Shown: positions 22,436 through 33,062, numbered from the stretch's first letter. The stretch: 64,000 nucleotides of DNA from Urophycis tenuis (GCA_036785325.1 JAXIVH010000082.1:559730-623729), one strand, 5' to 3'. Program-made: numbers and translations. The notes: generated by a model not told the origin, from the sequence alone.

Positions 22436-23731
22436 TTGTTTGTTTGCATGGCTAATGAGTCATTAGCACGGATGGATACAAGGACAAACGACATAGGAAC
22501 GGATAAAACAACAATGAGAACGGACAATGGACATAAAATGGACAGACTGAGAAAAAATGAGAAGGAAATGATTGTCGACGGCCAAGCACAAGCACATGGT
22601 GAAGGTGGAGGGTTTGGGGAATCACATGGTGAAAGGGAAGAAGTGTATGGAGAAGAATTGACTGTAGATGTTGAGGTAGAGGGGAAGGAGCCAATATCCA
22701 TGATGGATGTTTTGAAGGAAGTAAAAAGAGCATGTGGAGTGGTGGTGGGATGCAGAGTGAAAGGAGACAGAAACTATGAAATAACGATGAAGGATGAACG
22801 AGGAAAAGAAAAGCTAATGGACGGAGTGAGAGTGAAAGGGGTAATGGTTCATGCAAAAGACATTATAAACAATGAAATGGTAGTGTCTTTTATAAACTTG
22901 CCCGTGTATTTGAAAGATGAGAATATTATTGGGAAAATAATACAGTGGGGAGTGAAGCCGACATCGGCGATTAGAAGGAGAATGTGGCCGGGGACCGATA
23001 TAGCAGATGGAACACGTTATTTGAAGGTGAAATTTAATGAAGAGGTGCGATCCCTACCATACTCTACAAAGTTTGAAACATTGAGAGGTGCGGAGTACTT
23101 CAGAGTCATTCATGACAGACAAATAAGAGTGTGTAGACTGTGCATAAAACCGGGACACTTATTCAGAGAGTGCCCGGAATTTAAGTGCTTCCGGTGCAAG
23201 CAAACAGGACATTATGCACGAGATTGCGAGGGGAGGAGCGAGACGGAGATCGTGGCAGTTCGGGAGGAGGCGGAGCCAGAGGTGGAGAACGGACGAGAGG
23301 AGGAGGAGGAGGGGAGCGATCCAAACGAGGAAGGAGACGACGAGGATGATGGGAGGAGAGACCAAGGGGAGAAGAAGACGCCGGCTCCAGACCTGAACAT
23401 CATCATCGTGGAGGAGGAGCAGCGGGAGACCGAAGGAGAGGACCGGACGGGGAGAGGCGGTGATCGAGGAGGGGAGAGCGGGAGAGCGGAGGTGGAGAAG
23501 GAGACGAGGAGACCAGACGACAGAGGGGGGGCGAGGAAGGAGCCAGAGGAGGAGGGGACGGCAGAGAGGAGAACGAACAGCAGGGAGAGGAGACAGGAGG
23601 ACAGCGAGGAGCTGTCAGATATGGACACCTCCACAGCCCAAAGGATAAGGGTGAAAAGGAAAGCAGCCCTAGCAGCCGGGAAAGCGAAAATGAGGAACGA
23701 AAGGATGAAGGGACTCAGATCAGGAATGTGA
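22436..23731 (+). CDS. LINE ORF1, zinc-knuckle nucleic-acid-binding protein
   Basis: Uninterrupted 431-codon frame. In this family ORF1 binds element RNA and acts as a chaperone in the retrotransposition particle. Seen: two adjacent CCHC knuckles, C233-x2-C236-x4-H241-x4-C246 and C251-x2-C254-x4-H259-x4-C264 (HLFREC, then GHYARDC), preceded by a possible RNA-binding fold (residues 80-230) and followed by a long Glu/Arg-rich low-complexity tail to the end. Start: the frame opens at 22436; an ATG at 22448 gives a product only four codons shorter and is equally plausible. ORF2 begins 45 bases after the stop. Its intactness contrasts with the damaged ORF2. Confidence 0.8.
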   Translation: MFVCMANESLARMDTRTNDIGTDKTTMRTDNGHKMDRLRKNEKEMIVDGQAQAHGEGGGFGESHGEREEVYGEELTVDVEVEGKEPISMMDVLKEVKRACGVVVGCRVKGDRNYEITMKDERGKEKLMDGVRVKGVMVHAKDIINNEMVVSFINLPVYLKDENIIGKIIQWGVKPTSAIRRRMWPGTDIADGTRYLKVKFNEEVRSLPYSTKFETLRGAEYFRVIHDRQIRVCRLCIKPGHLFRECPEFKCFRCKQTGHYARDCEGRSETEIVAVREEAEPEVENGREEEEEGSDPNEEGDDEDDGRRDQGEKKTPAPDLNIIIVEEEQRETEGEDRTGRGGDRGGESGRAEVEKETRRPDDRGGARKEPEEEGTAERRTNSRERRQEDSEELSDMDTSTAQRIRVKRKAALAAGKAKMRNERMKGLRSGM

Positions 23732-23776
23732 GGTAAAAACATAAAAATTAATTGGGTTATTTTTCTTTGTGCTCTC

Positions 23777-26700
23777 ATGGTCACTGTCACGTCGATAAAT
23801 GTCAATGGGTTGAGAAATATAGACAAATTAAAAGGAGTTTTGTACGTATACAGAAGCGATATAATATGTTTTCAAGAAACAAACTGGGATGAAGCAAAAA
23901 TAAAGGAAGTCAAAGAGGTATGGAAAGGTGAAATATACTATAGCAATGGGGGGATAAACGCGAGAGGAGTCGCAATATTAATAAGAAAGGAGAAAGTGGA
24001 AGAGGTAAGAGTAGAATATAAAGATAGTATAGGGAGACTATTAGCGATAGAATTCAAATATAAAAGGGTTAAATTTAGAATGATTAATGTATATATACCT
24101 AACATAGAGAAGGACAAAAGGAAAACCTTAGGGGAATTAAAAGGATTGATAACGAAGGAGAGCATTATAGTAGGGGATTTCAACATAAAATGTAGTAGGC
24201 TAGATATAGGGAAAGGAGTAGAGTTTAGACAGGAGGGGTCAAGTAGGGAATTGTTAGAAATAATGAGGGAGAAGAATCTGATAGATGTATGGAGGGATGA
24301 GAACCCGGAGAAGAGAGAGTTTACGCGGAGACAGACGAGGGAGGGAGTTCTAAAACAGAGTAGGATAGATGTAGTATTAGTAGAGGGAGGGATGAAGGAA
24401 TATATAGAGGACATAAAGCACCAAAGAAACAGTTTTAGTGACCATGACGGGGTTAGATTCAGATTTAAAGTAGGGAAAAAAGAGGTAGGGGGAGGGGTGT
24501 GGATAATGAATGTGGGGTACATAGAGGAGGAGGAATATAGGAGGCAGATGAAGGAAATGTGGGAGAGGGAAAGAGAGAAAAGAGAGGAAAATGGAGAGAG
24601 GATGAACATAGGGGAGAGATGGGAAGAAATAAAGGATGAAATTAAAAGGATAAGTATAAAATATAGCAAAAAAAGGAAAGAAAAAAGGAAAAGAGAAGAA
24701 AATAGACTTAGAATAAAAATGAGAGAGGAAATGGATAGAGCAGAGAGAGAGGAAGAATATACCATGGAAAACTATATTAAAATCAAAATGGAATTGGAAC
24801 AATATGAAAGAGAAAAATGCAGAGGAGCAATTTTAAGGGGGAAGGTAAGATATGCGATGGAAGGGGAAAAATGTACAAAATATTTTTTGGGACTAGAGAA
24901 AGGAAAACAAAGGAAAACATATATACATGAAATACAAAAAAGGATGGAGGAATTACGGAGGATTATGTAGAGATACTGGAAACAGTACAGGAATTTTACA
25001 AGGATTTATATAAGAGAGAGGGAGTGGATAAAAGGAAGGTAGAAGAGATCTTGAATAGTGTAGAGAAAAGGTTGAGTGAGGAAGACAGGGTGTTCTGTGA
25101 TGGAGAAATCGGAGAAAGAGAAATAAGAGAAGCAATAGAGGGCTTGAATAGTGGGAAAAGCCCAGGAAGTGACGGAATAGGTGTGGAGTGGTATAAAATA
25201 TACAAGAATGAAGTAGTGCCGACTCTGGTGGAGGTGTATAGGGAAATGGAGAGAACAGGAAGGGTGCAGGAAAGGATGACAGAGGGAATGATCACAGTAA
25301 TATATAAGAAAGGGAATAAAACAGACCTTAAAAATTATAGACCAATGAGTTTACTGAATGTGGATTACAAAATATTAACGAAAGTATTAGCAAACAGAAT
25401 AAAGAGAGTAATAGGTGAAATAGTACAGCCGACACAGTGCTACAGTGTTCCAGGAAGAGATATAGCAGATACGATAGGGACAGTTAGGGACGTGATAGAG
25501 CATATGAAAAGGGAAAGAGGAGGGATAGTGATAGGAATAGACTGGAACAAGGCTTTTGACAGGGTAGAACATGAGTTTTTGTTTAAAACATTAGAGAAGT
25601 TTGGGTTTGGACATAGGTTAGTGGGGTGGGTAGAAAGACTATATAGGGATGTTAGGAGTTGTGTTAAGGTGAATGGGGTGGTGACGGATAACTTTAAAAT
25701 AGAGAGATCAATAAGACAGGGGTGTCCACTGTCAGCTTTGCTGTATGCAATATCGGTGGAACCCCTGGCTTTAATAATTAAAAAAGATAAGGAGGTAAGA
25801 GGGATAGATTTACCATATGGGGGAAAATGTGTGGTGAACCATTATGCTGATGATACAACCATAACGGTGAGAGATGGGGAGAGCGTTAAAAGAGTGCTGG
25901 TTTTGGTGGAGGACTACAGTAAAGCATCAGGGGCAAAAATAAACAAGGACAAATCTGAAATAATGTATATAGGAGAAGTGGACAGAGTGGAGACAGGCTT
26001 AAGAGAAGAGGGAAGATATATAACAGTTCTGGGAGTGAATTTAGGCATAAAGAGTAAAGAGGGGAGAGATGAGACGTGGACAGGGGTGATAAATAAAATC
26101 AGAACGGTGTGTATAAGATGGAAAGGGAGGAAGCTAAGGTTGAAAGGAAAAGTGATAGTGATAAATAGTCTATTGATGTCTGTTTGTGTGTATGTCATGA
26201 ATGTAATAGAAATGCCAGAATGGGTAATGAATTAACTTAATAGGATAATTAATTACTTTATATGGGAGGGAAAAGGGATTAAAATAGCACATAAAACATT
26301 GATAGGGAAAAAAGAAAAAGGAGGTCTAAAACTAATAGACCTAGAAACAAAAAAAAAACAGCGCTTAGAATTAAAACTATAACAAAATACATGACAGGTA
26401 GGTGGAACTACGGATGGAAGGAACTTATGAAAAAATATATAAATGAGGTTGGAGGAATGGGGGAATATGTATGGTTCATAGCCTGTAAAAGAACAATGAC
26501 AGGGGGAATGCCGGAGTACTACAGAGAGGTAATGGAGGCTTGGAGAACCTTTTTACCTCGGTTAAAGTATGAAAATGAGAATTTAAGCACAATAGCAAAT
26601 ATGCCAATATTTTTGAATGAATACATAAAACATAAGAATAAAACACTATATGAACCAAAGTTTATGGAGGGAGGAATAAAACAAATCAAAGATTTAATTT

Positions 26701-27572
26701 ATGAGGTAATACCAGGTTTTTTAAGAGGGGAATGTATTTATGATGAAGTGAATGAAATAGAGGGGATGGAGAACAGAGAGAAAGTCAGGAGAATATATGA
26801 AACGATAAAGGAGAGTATACCAATGGAATGGAAAGAAAAGATTAGAAATGAATGTGTATTTCAAAAGAATGAGGAAATCCCAAAAATATACCTTGAAAGA
26901 GAAGGAGAAAAATATGAAATGAAGAAAATGACAGTGAAGAAAATATATGGTTGGTTGATAGAGGACATATTTAAAGAACCAGCAGCGGTGAAGGTGTGGG
27001 AGAGGGTGTTTGAGGATTGGGAAGTCAAAGACATATGGGCAAATTGGAAAATAAAATACAATAGCATAGAATGTGATAATAATGACTTTTTAATAAAACA
27101 CAATAGAATATACACAAACGTAGTACTGAATGCAATCAACAGAGAAGTCAATGTGATGTGTGACATTTGTGGCAGTGATCGTGAGAGCTTTTTACATTTT
27201 TTTTTGGAATGTAAAGAATTAAAAGATTTTTTTGAATATCTAAAAAAGCTGATAAACAGGAACTGGAAAGATGAATTTGACCTGGAGGGAGAATGGAGGA
27301 TGATACTATTATTTGGAATTTGTGGTAAAGGAAGACATTATAACTTATGCAATCTAATACTAAGTCATGCAAGAATGGCTATAGTGATGAGGAGGAACTA
27401 TGCACATTTTGATAAGAAGAAAGTGAATGTAACTTCCCTATTCAAGTCAATATTAAAAAGAGATATAAATCTAATGTGTTTATATGGAAAAGAAGAAATT
27501 AAAAGTTATTTTGTAGAAGGAACTTCATTTATAAAAGAAAAAGAAGGAGGAGGTCTAATGTACATATGGTGA
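23777..27572 (+). pseudogene. LINE ORF2 (endonuclease + reverse transcriptase), disabled
   Basis: N-terminal apurinic-type endonuclease: N8 in SINVNG, E34 in CFQETNW, VGDFN near residue 134 and SDHDG near 220. Reverse transcriptase follows (NYRPMSLLNVDYKILTK, GIDWNKAFDRVEH, RQGCPLSALLYA, YADD at 25843-25854). The C-terminus has a C-x2-C-x7-H-x4-C motif (CDICGSDRESFLHFFLEC). Disabling lesions: loss of one A in the A-run at 24936-24941, which leads to a stop at 24968; a nonsense TAA at 26233-26235; and a further frame change at the A-run at about 26349-26358. Otherwise the domains are complete, so the copy is fairly young. Two of the three lesions are homopolymer length changes and could be assembly errors. 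Confidence 0.85.
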
Positions 27573-27750
27573 AGGGTTAGTTTGAAACACTTAAATAGGG
27601 AAGTCACATAAGGGTTTTTTGTTTCTGTATGTGGTGTTTTTTGGTGTTAAATAATTTGTGGGGTAATAAGGGGCAACGTGTAGATAGAATGTAAGTAACT
27701 GGACTGTGTAAACTTGTGAATTGTAAAATAAAAAAGATTTTTTAAAAAAA
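27573..27750 (+). other. LINE 3' UTR and A-rich end
   Basis: AT-rich, ending AAAATAAAAAAGATTTTTTAAAAAAA directly against the tRNA-like unit at GATAGAGCTG. Confidence 0.7.
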
Positions 27751-28440
27751 GATAGAGCTGCTTGTGTACACTTCTGTAGACACAGGTTCAAGTCCTGTTG
27801 AGGTTGGTGCTGATTAACTCTTTATGTTGTCATGTCATCAATTGTCTGACTTCTAAGTCAAGTATAACCTCTGACAATGTCATAGAAAGCGTCATGGTGG
27901 TGCAGTGGATAGAGCTGCTTGTGTACACTTCTGTAGACACAGGTTCAAGTCCTGTTGAGGTTGGTGCTGATTAACTCTTTATGTTGTCATGTCATCAATT
28001 GTCTGACTTCTAAGTCAAGTATAACCTCTGACAATGTCATAGAAAGCGTCACGGTGGTGCAGTGGATAGAGCTGCTTGTGTACAGTTCTGTAGACACAGG
28101 TTCAAGTCCTGTTGAGGTTGGTGCTGATTAACTCTTTATGTTGTCATGTCATCAATTGTCTGACTTCTAAGTCAAGTATAACCTCTGACAATGTCATAGA
28201 AAGCGTCATGGTGGTGCAGTGGATAGAGCTGCTTGTGTACAGTTCTGTAGACACAGGTTCAAGTCCTGTTGAGGTTGGTGCTGATTCACTCTTTATGGTG
28301 TCATGTCATCAATTGTCTGACTTCTAAGTCAAGTATAACCTCCGAACATGTCAGAGAAACCATCCCAGTGGTGCAGTGGATTGAGCCGCTTGTGCAGAGT
28401 TCTGGAGACAGGGGTTCAAATCCCTGGTTGAGCTGTTTGT
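27751..28440 (+). repeat. 157-bp tandem repeat with a tRNA-like core
   Basis: GATAGAGCTGC recurs at 27751, 27908, 28065 and 28222, with a diverged unit (GATTGAGCCGC) at 28379: an exact 157-bp period. Each unit contains a tRNA-like core (27889-27960, 28046-28117, 28203-28274, about 28360-28430) with an A box TGGTGCAGTGG and a B box GGTTCAAGTCC, then a spacer (CTCTTTATG...CTAAGTCAAG). The first three units are nearly identical; the last is older but has a tRNA-like core that is better paired at its T arm (GGGGTTCAAATCCC). The cores lack a clean acceptor stem, so they look SINE- or tRNA-pseudogene-derived. Confidence 0.85.
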
Positions 28441-28509
28441 TGTCTCTTCTGTAACTCTAACAATGTCATGAGATTTTGATGTCAAGTATAACCTTCTGCT
28501 GCTGTCGTA

Positions 28510-28595
28510 GACTGGCCCTTGTGGCACAACGGTTAAAGCAGTGGGTAGGAATCTCTGGTAGAGCCTGGTTCAAGTCCAGAGCTTGGTACAGTGTA
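28510..28595 (+). repeat. tRNA-like (SINE-head-like) sequence
   Basis: A box-like TGGCACAACGG and B box GGTTCAAGTCC 40-50 bases apart, with TAAAGCAGTGGGTAGGAATC between. It is related in design to the 157-bp repeat core but diverged. I could not fold a convincing cloverleaf. Confidence 0.5.
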
Positions 28596-28616
28596 CAGCC
28601 TCCATACACACCACCC

Positions 28617-28653
28617 CATGGAGGGTGGTGTACAGCGTACACCACCTTCCATG
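28617..28653. other. 17-bp inverted repeat
   Basis: CATGGAGGGTGGTGTAC / GTACACCACCTTCCATG around a 3-base loop AGC, one mismatch. It lies in the tail of the preceding tRNA-like element. Confidence 0.75.
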
Positions 28654-28859
28654 GGTCAGGCACAGTGCACGGCCCCTGAGCCGAAGCAGTAGAAGATTTT
28701 TAGTTCAAGAAGTAGTTTTCTCAAATGTCATTTTTAACAAAACATCTTCAGTGAGAAAGCTATACCTGGGTATATTCTGGGTTCTAATCCCCCACCCACT
28801 CACAGGAATGGATTAATGCAATTTCATCCATTTAGACTCTCACCCAGACACACATCAGC

Positions 28860-29100
28860 CTTCACAGGACTTGAACCCATGTCTTCAGAACAGTGTGTGT
28901 AGGAGCTCTCAAGTGCACCACAGGGACACCAGCAAGGTTTGTGTGAGAGAGGTTCTGCTGCACATTACAATCAACATGACAGTGTTTGTTGTAAAAACTT
29001 CCAACTCCACATTGTTTTTGGCATGAGTTGAACCCATGACTCAAGATCAGATCAACAGCAGCTCTATCTATTGTGCCACTGAGCCACTTGCCATAGATTG
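28860..29100 (-). repeat. Two minus-strand tRNA-like repeats
   Basis: GGACTTGAACCCATG (28867-28881) and GAGTTGAACCCATGACTC (about 29025-29042) are reverse-complement B boxes. Each is followed at the expected distance by A-box-like sequence (GTGCACCACAGGGAC; TTGTGCCACTGAGCCAC). The second, with its surroundings, recurs at 35080-35150. Confidence 0.55.
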
Positions 29101-29232
29101 GGTCAACGTGTATAATTGAGTTTACAATTCAATGTCACTTTGTAAAGAGTCAATAATCCAAATGCAGATTGTAGGACATGTTTTCAGCATGCTAAATACA
29201 TAATGTCAATTTATCTTTTGCAAGTAACCAGT

Positions 29233-29305
29233 AGCCTGAACAGGGACTTGAACCCAGGACCCTCAGATTAAAAGTCTGATGCTCTACCAGCTGAGCTACC
29301 CAGGC
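29233..29305 (-). tRNA. tRNA-Lys(TTT)-like gene
   Basis: Reverse complement starts GCCTGGGTAGCTCAGCTGG and ends TCAAGTCCCTGTTCAGGC. The anticodon stem-loop CAGACTTTTAATCTG gives anticodon TTT. All arms pair; acceptor positions 6 and 7 are G-T wobbles. The discriminator would be T rather than the G normal for this tRNA, and no T-run follows within about 40 bases. Neighbouring sequence is tRNA-derived repeat, and a damaged duplicate of the whole region lies at 35.3 kb. So it may be a retained tRNA gene or a tRNA-headed repeat. Confidence 0.65.
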
Positions 29306-29370
29306 TTCATGAAAATTGTAGAAGGTTGTGTCTAACGATGACAATTCAGGTTTGAGGCCCGCCTTCTCCA

Positions 29371-32120
29371 ATCTATTGCATTCTTCATTTCAGGCCCTTT
29401 CAACTTCACCAAGAAGATCCTTGGGCAGAAGCGAGGTGGACAATTGGCCTGCTCTCAAGAAGAGGTTGACAAGTACCTCAGGACAACTTACAGCGACAGC
29501 GCAAGGGAGCAGGATCTTGGACCCTGCAGCTTTCTGATTACACCACCAGAACCCACTTCAGCATTTAATACCAAGGAGCCAACCCTGAGAGAAGTTGAGG
29601 ACATAGTCAGAGCAGCTAGATCCAACTCAGCTCCAGGTCCCAGTGGAGTACCATATGTTGTCTACAAGAGGTGCCCCAGGCTCGTGCAGCGACTCTGGAA
29701 GATCCTTAGGGTCATCTGGAGGAGGGGGAAGGTGGCTCAGCAGTGGAGGCATGCAGAGGGTGTATCGATTCCGAAGGAAGAGAACTCTCGCACCATCGAG
29801 CAGTTTAGAAACATCTCACTCCTGAGTGTGGAGGGCAAGGTGTTCTTCAGCATTGTTGCCCGGCGCATGACAGAGTTCTTCCTGAAGAATGCATACATCG
29901 ACACCTCTGTGCAGAAGGGGGGGGTCCCAAGGGTACCAGGGTGCATTGAGCACACGGGAGTTGTTACTCAGCTCATCCGGGAGGCCCGGGAGGGCAATGG
30001 GAACCTGGCAGTTTTGTGGCTTGACCTGTCTAATGCTTACGGGTCAATTCCCCACAAACTGGTGGAGACCTCGCTTGACCGGCATCATGTTCCAGGCAAG
30101 ATCAGGGACCTCATACTGGACTATTACAACTCTTTCAGTTTGAGAGTCACCTCGGGGACAGTAACATCAGCATCGGCTGGAGAAAGGCATAATCACTGGG
30201 TGTACAGTCTCAGTGATTTTGTTTGCCTTGGCCATGAACATGCTTGTTAAGTCAGCGGAGGTGGAGTGCAGAGGACCGCTCACCAAGTCAGGTGTGCGGC
30301 AGCCTCCCATCAGAGCTTTTATGGATGACCTGACAGTTACTACAACATCAGTTCCAGGCTGTAGGTGGGTTCTCCAAGGCCTTGAGTGGCTCATTAACTG
30401 GGCGCATATGGGCTTTAAGCCTGCTAAGTCCCGTTCCCTGGTGGTGAAGAAGGGGAAGGTTACAGACAAGTTCCGGTTCTCGCTGGGAGGTGTCCAGATT
30501 CCATCGGTTTCAGAGGAGCCAGTGAAGAGCCTGGGGAAGATCTTTGATGGCACCCTGAGGGACAAAGCAGCGCTCAAGGCGACCAGCAGAGAACTGGGTA
30601 ACTGGCTAGTGGCGGTGGATAAGTCAGGGCTGTCAGGTAAGTATAAAGCATGGATATATCAGCATGGCATCCTGCCACGCCTCCTCTGGCCACTACTGGT
30701 CTACGATGTCCCACTAACGACCGTTGAGGGCTTCGAGCGTAAGGTAAGTAGCTTCCTTCGCAGGTGGTTGGGCCTACCAAGAAGCCTCAGCAGCATAGCC
30801 TTGTATGGGCATAAGAACAAGCTGCGACTTCCCTTCAGTAGTCTGTCGGAGGAGTTCATGGTTACCCGTGCGAGAGAGGTGCTGCTGTACAGAGACTCGA
30901 GTGACACCAAAGTCTCCTTAGCGGGGATTGAAGTGCGGACTGGGCAGAGGTGGAGAGCCCAGGAGACGGTCGACCAAGCTGAGGCGCGGCTGCGCCACGG
31001 TGTTCTGGTGGGAACAGTGGCGACAGGCCGGGCAGGGCTTGGAAGCAACCCAGGACCTCGGTACAACAAGGCCCGGGGGAAGGAGAGGCGGCAGCTTATC
31101 CAGGACGAGGTTCGAGCAGGGCTGGAGGAGACCCGCTCAAGCAAGATGGTCGGGATGAGACAACAGGGGGCGTGGACTAGATGGGAGCAGACACTGGATA
31201 GGAAGATTTCTTGGTCAGAGCTTTGGAAGGCAGAGCCATTCCGTATAAAGTTTTTGATCCAGTCAGTCTACGACGTCCTCCCCAGCCCTTCCAACCTCTT
31301 CTGTTGGGGCCTGGCAGAAACACCTGCTTGCCCTTTGTGTCAGAGGAGAGGATCACTGGAGCACATCCTAAGCTGTTGCCCGAAAGCCCTGGGCGAGGGG
31401 CGCTATCGTTGGCGCCACGACCAGGTGCTGAAGGTGATAGCAGATACCATCTGCTCGGGGATCTTACTCAGCAAGCAGCAACAGCCAGCTAGGCATTCAA
31501 TCACCTTTGTTAAATCTGGTGAGAAGCCTCAACAACGCCCAGGCCAAACAGGGGGGCTCCTGACAACAGCTAGGGACTGGCAGCTGAAGGTGGACTTGGG
31601 GAAACAGCTTAAATTCCCAGAGACCATCGCAGTGACCACACTTAGGCCGGACTTGGTTCTTATGTCAGAATCAACAAGGCAGGTGATACTGCTGGAGTTG
31701 ACTGTGCCCTGGGAAGACCGGATGGAGGAGGCATTTGAGAGGAAGAGGGCCAAGTATGAGGAGCTGGCAGGCGAATGCCGGCGCAACGGATGGAAGACTC
31801 GTTGTAGTCCCATTGAGGTTGGTTGCCGAGGTTTCGCAGGCCAGTCACTCTGCAGGGCCCTCAAGTTGTTGGGAATAAGGGGACTGCACAGCAAGAAAGC
31901 CATCAAGAACATCACTGATGCTGCTGAGAAGGCATCAAGATGGCTGTGGATCAGGAGGGGTGATCCGTGGGCCACACAAGCTACCTAGACACAAGCCGGG
32001 GTCTGATCACCCCCGGCTGGGTCGCCTGGGCGAGAGTGTCTGATGTTGAGAGACCCGAAACACCCTATGACCTCAGGTTACATCACTGATGATGTGTCTA
32101 GGTTGCACCAGAGGGTGTAT
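29371..32120 (+). mobile_element. 5'-truncated LINE with restriction-like endonuclease
   Basis: Reverse transcriptase followed by a C-x2-C-x7-H-x4-C motif and a PD-type restriction-like endonuclease: the R2/R4/NeSL/Hero-type order. I cannot assign the clade firmly; Hero-like is my best guess. The N-terminal zinc-finger/Myb part is absent. The left boundary is placed where similarity to the duplicated flank (CTATCTCCAAT at 35.4 kb) ends. The 3' UTR (31989 to about 32120) contains GATGTTGAGAGACCCGAAAC and TTACATCACTGATGATGTGT, typical of such fish elements. Confidence 0.75.
29392..31988 (+). pseudogene. LINE ORF: reverse transcriptase + restriction-like endonuclease
   Basis: Frame 1 to about 30180 covers RT motifs (SAPGPSGVPYVVYKR, FRNISLLSVEGKVFFSIVARR, LWLDLSNAYGSIPHKL). 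A one-base frameshift near 30177-30184 separates it from frame 2, which begins with the GIITGCTVSVILFALAMN motif, then F-M-D-D at 30318-30329 (a variant of YADD). It continues through CPLCQRRGSLEHILSC to the endonuclease core RPDLVLMSES...LELTVPWEDRMEEAFERK, ending QAT at 31988. Only one frameshift interrupts about 860 codons, so this truncated copy is relatively young. Confidence 0.8.
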
Positions 32121-32926
32121 ATTAAACCAGTTCAGCATTTCACTATCAGTTAGAGACAGCACAGAGAAAACACTTTATTTAAACAGCAACAAATACAGTC
32201 GGGGCAGTAGAATAATAATCAGGAATCATTGATCACTGGTTAAATAGGGAAGAGGTGTAATGGCAACAGCACATATGTGTGTACACACACACACACACAC
32301 ACACGATGGATCTAGAGCTGCTCTGGCTGTAGCTCTGCCCTGCCACAGCTGAACTAGAACAGGGACGAACACTTGGTGAAGATATGGGCTGAAAAAAAAA
32401 GTTGTCTGAAAAAAAACAAAAGGGGTCGTTTTTTTCCGTTTTTAATTTTTACTTTTTTTTTCTTTTTTACAATAGTTTTTTTTTTTGCGTGTATACATAT
32501 ACGCATACAAACATACATCACATTTATTAGTTTATTTTTTTGCAGGGCAATTTCTACCGGACCCTAGGGGGTGAAACGCATTTTATAACCAAACAGACAA
32601 ACAACACTGCAGCCTTCCAGAGACTCACTCCTAAACATCTAGACTTGCACATGACTACACGTCCAGGGCAGACCACCGGGTCCAGGTCCACGGGTCTGGG
32701 AGTGTCTGGACACCGGTGGGACCGGTAGGGTCAGCACCAGGGCCCGGCATGCGCCGCTGCCGCCAGAAACTCAGTCCCCATGGCAACACGCGTCAACAAA
32801 CTGCTCAGCAAAGTACTTCAGGGGGAAGACACCCACTGTTGTCAGGGTGTCATTCGGTACGAGCGCCTCCATCAGCCTCCGCCAGCATCCACCAGCCTCC
32901 GCCAGCCTCCGTCAGTCTCTGTCAGC
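32121..32926. other. Unassigned, low-complexity stretch
   Basis: CA repeat at 32279-32304, T- and A-rich tracts (32390-32480) and AGCCTCC-type short repeats (32870-32915). A 65-bp piece (CTGCCCTGCCACAGCTGAAC ... GAAGATATGGGCTG, about 32335-32390) is related to both arms of the foldback at 35.7-35.9 kb. No gene seen. Confidence 0.5.
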
Positions 32927-33062
32927 TCAACGCTCCTCTGTGTTCTCATGGGCAGCAGGAGGAGCAGGAGGAGCAGGGGGGTCCCCGCGGGGGGGTGACG
33001 GCGTGGGGGGCGGGAAGAGGATTCTGGAGTCCGACGTCGGGTAGCGGCACTAGAGGGTCAGC
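32927..33062 (-). pseudogene. ZP gene exon 4 with in-frame TAG
   Basis: Starts after GCCGCGGCAG and continues the frame as L-T-L, then TAG at 33050-33052, then CRYPTSDSRILFPP and a proline-rich run to a TGA at 32927-32929. Family members have Gln or another residue at the TAG position, so CAG to TAG is the simple explanation. The lower limit of the exon is uncertain; no good donor was found. Confidence 0.6.

Larger units (their letters stand above)
22236..27750 (+). mobile_element. Tx1-like LINE, nearly full length (~5.5 kb)
   Basis: Structure: ~200-bp 5' UTR, ORF1 with two CCHC zinc knuckles, a short spacer, ORF2 with apurinic-type endonuclease, reverse transcriptase and a C-terminal CCHC, a ~150-bp 3' UTR and an A-rich end (27727-27750). 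ORF1 zinc knuckles and the overall plan fit the L1/Tx1 group of fish and amphibians; the clade name is inference. Both flanks are pieces of the same 157-bp tandem repeat. Between them 46 bp of the unit are missing, so the insertion was accompanied by a target deletion rather than a duplication. Base use is strongly A-rich on the coding strand. Confidence 0.85.

Noticed and set aside
22411..25295. Long minus-strand frames opposite the Tx1-like LINE (up to 275 codons)
   Set aside because: Antisense of A/G-rich coding sequence gives stop-poor S/F/L-rich frames; the plus strand has the real domains.
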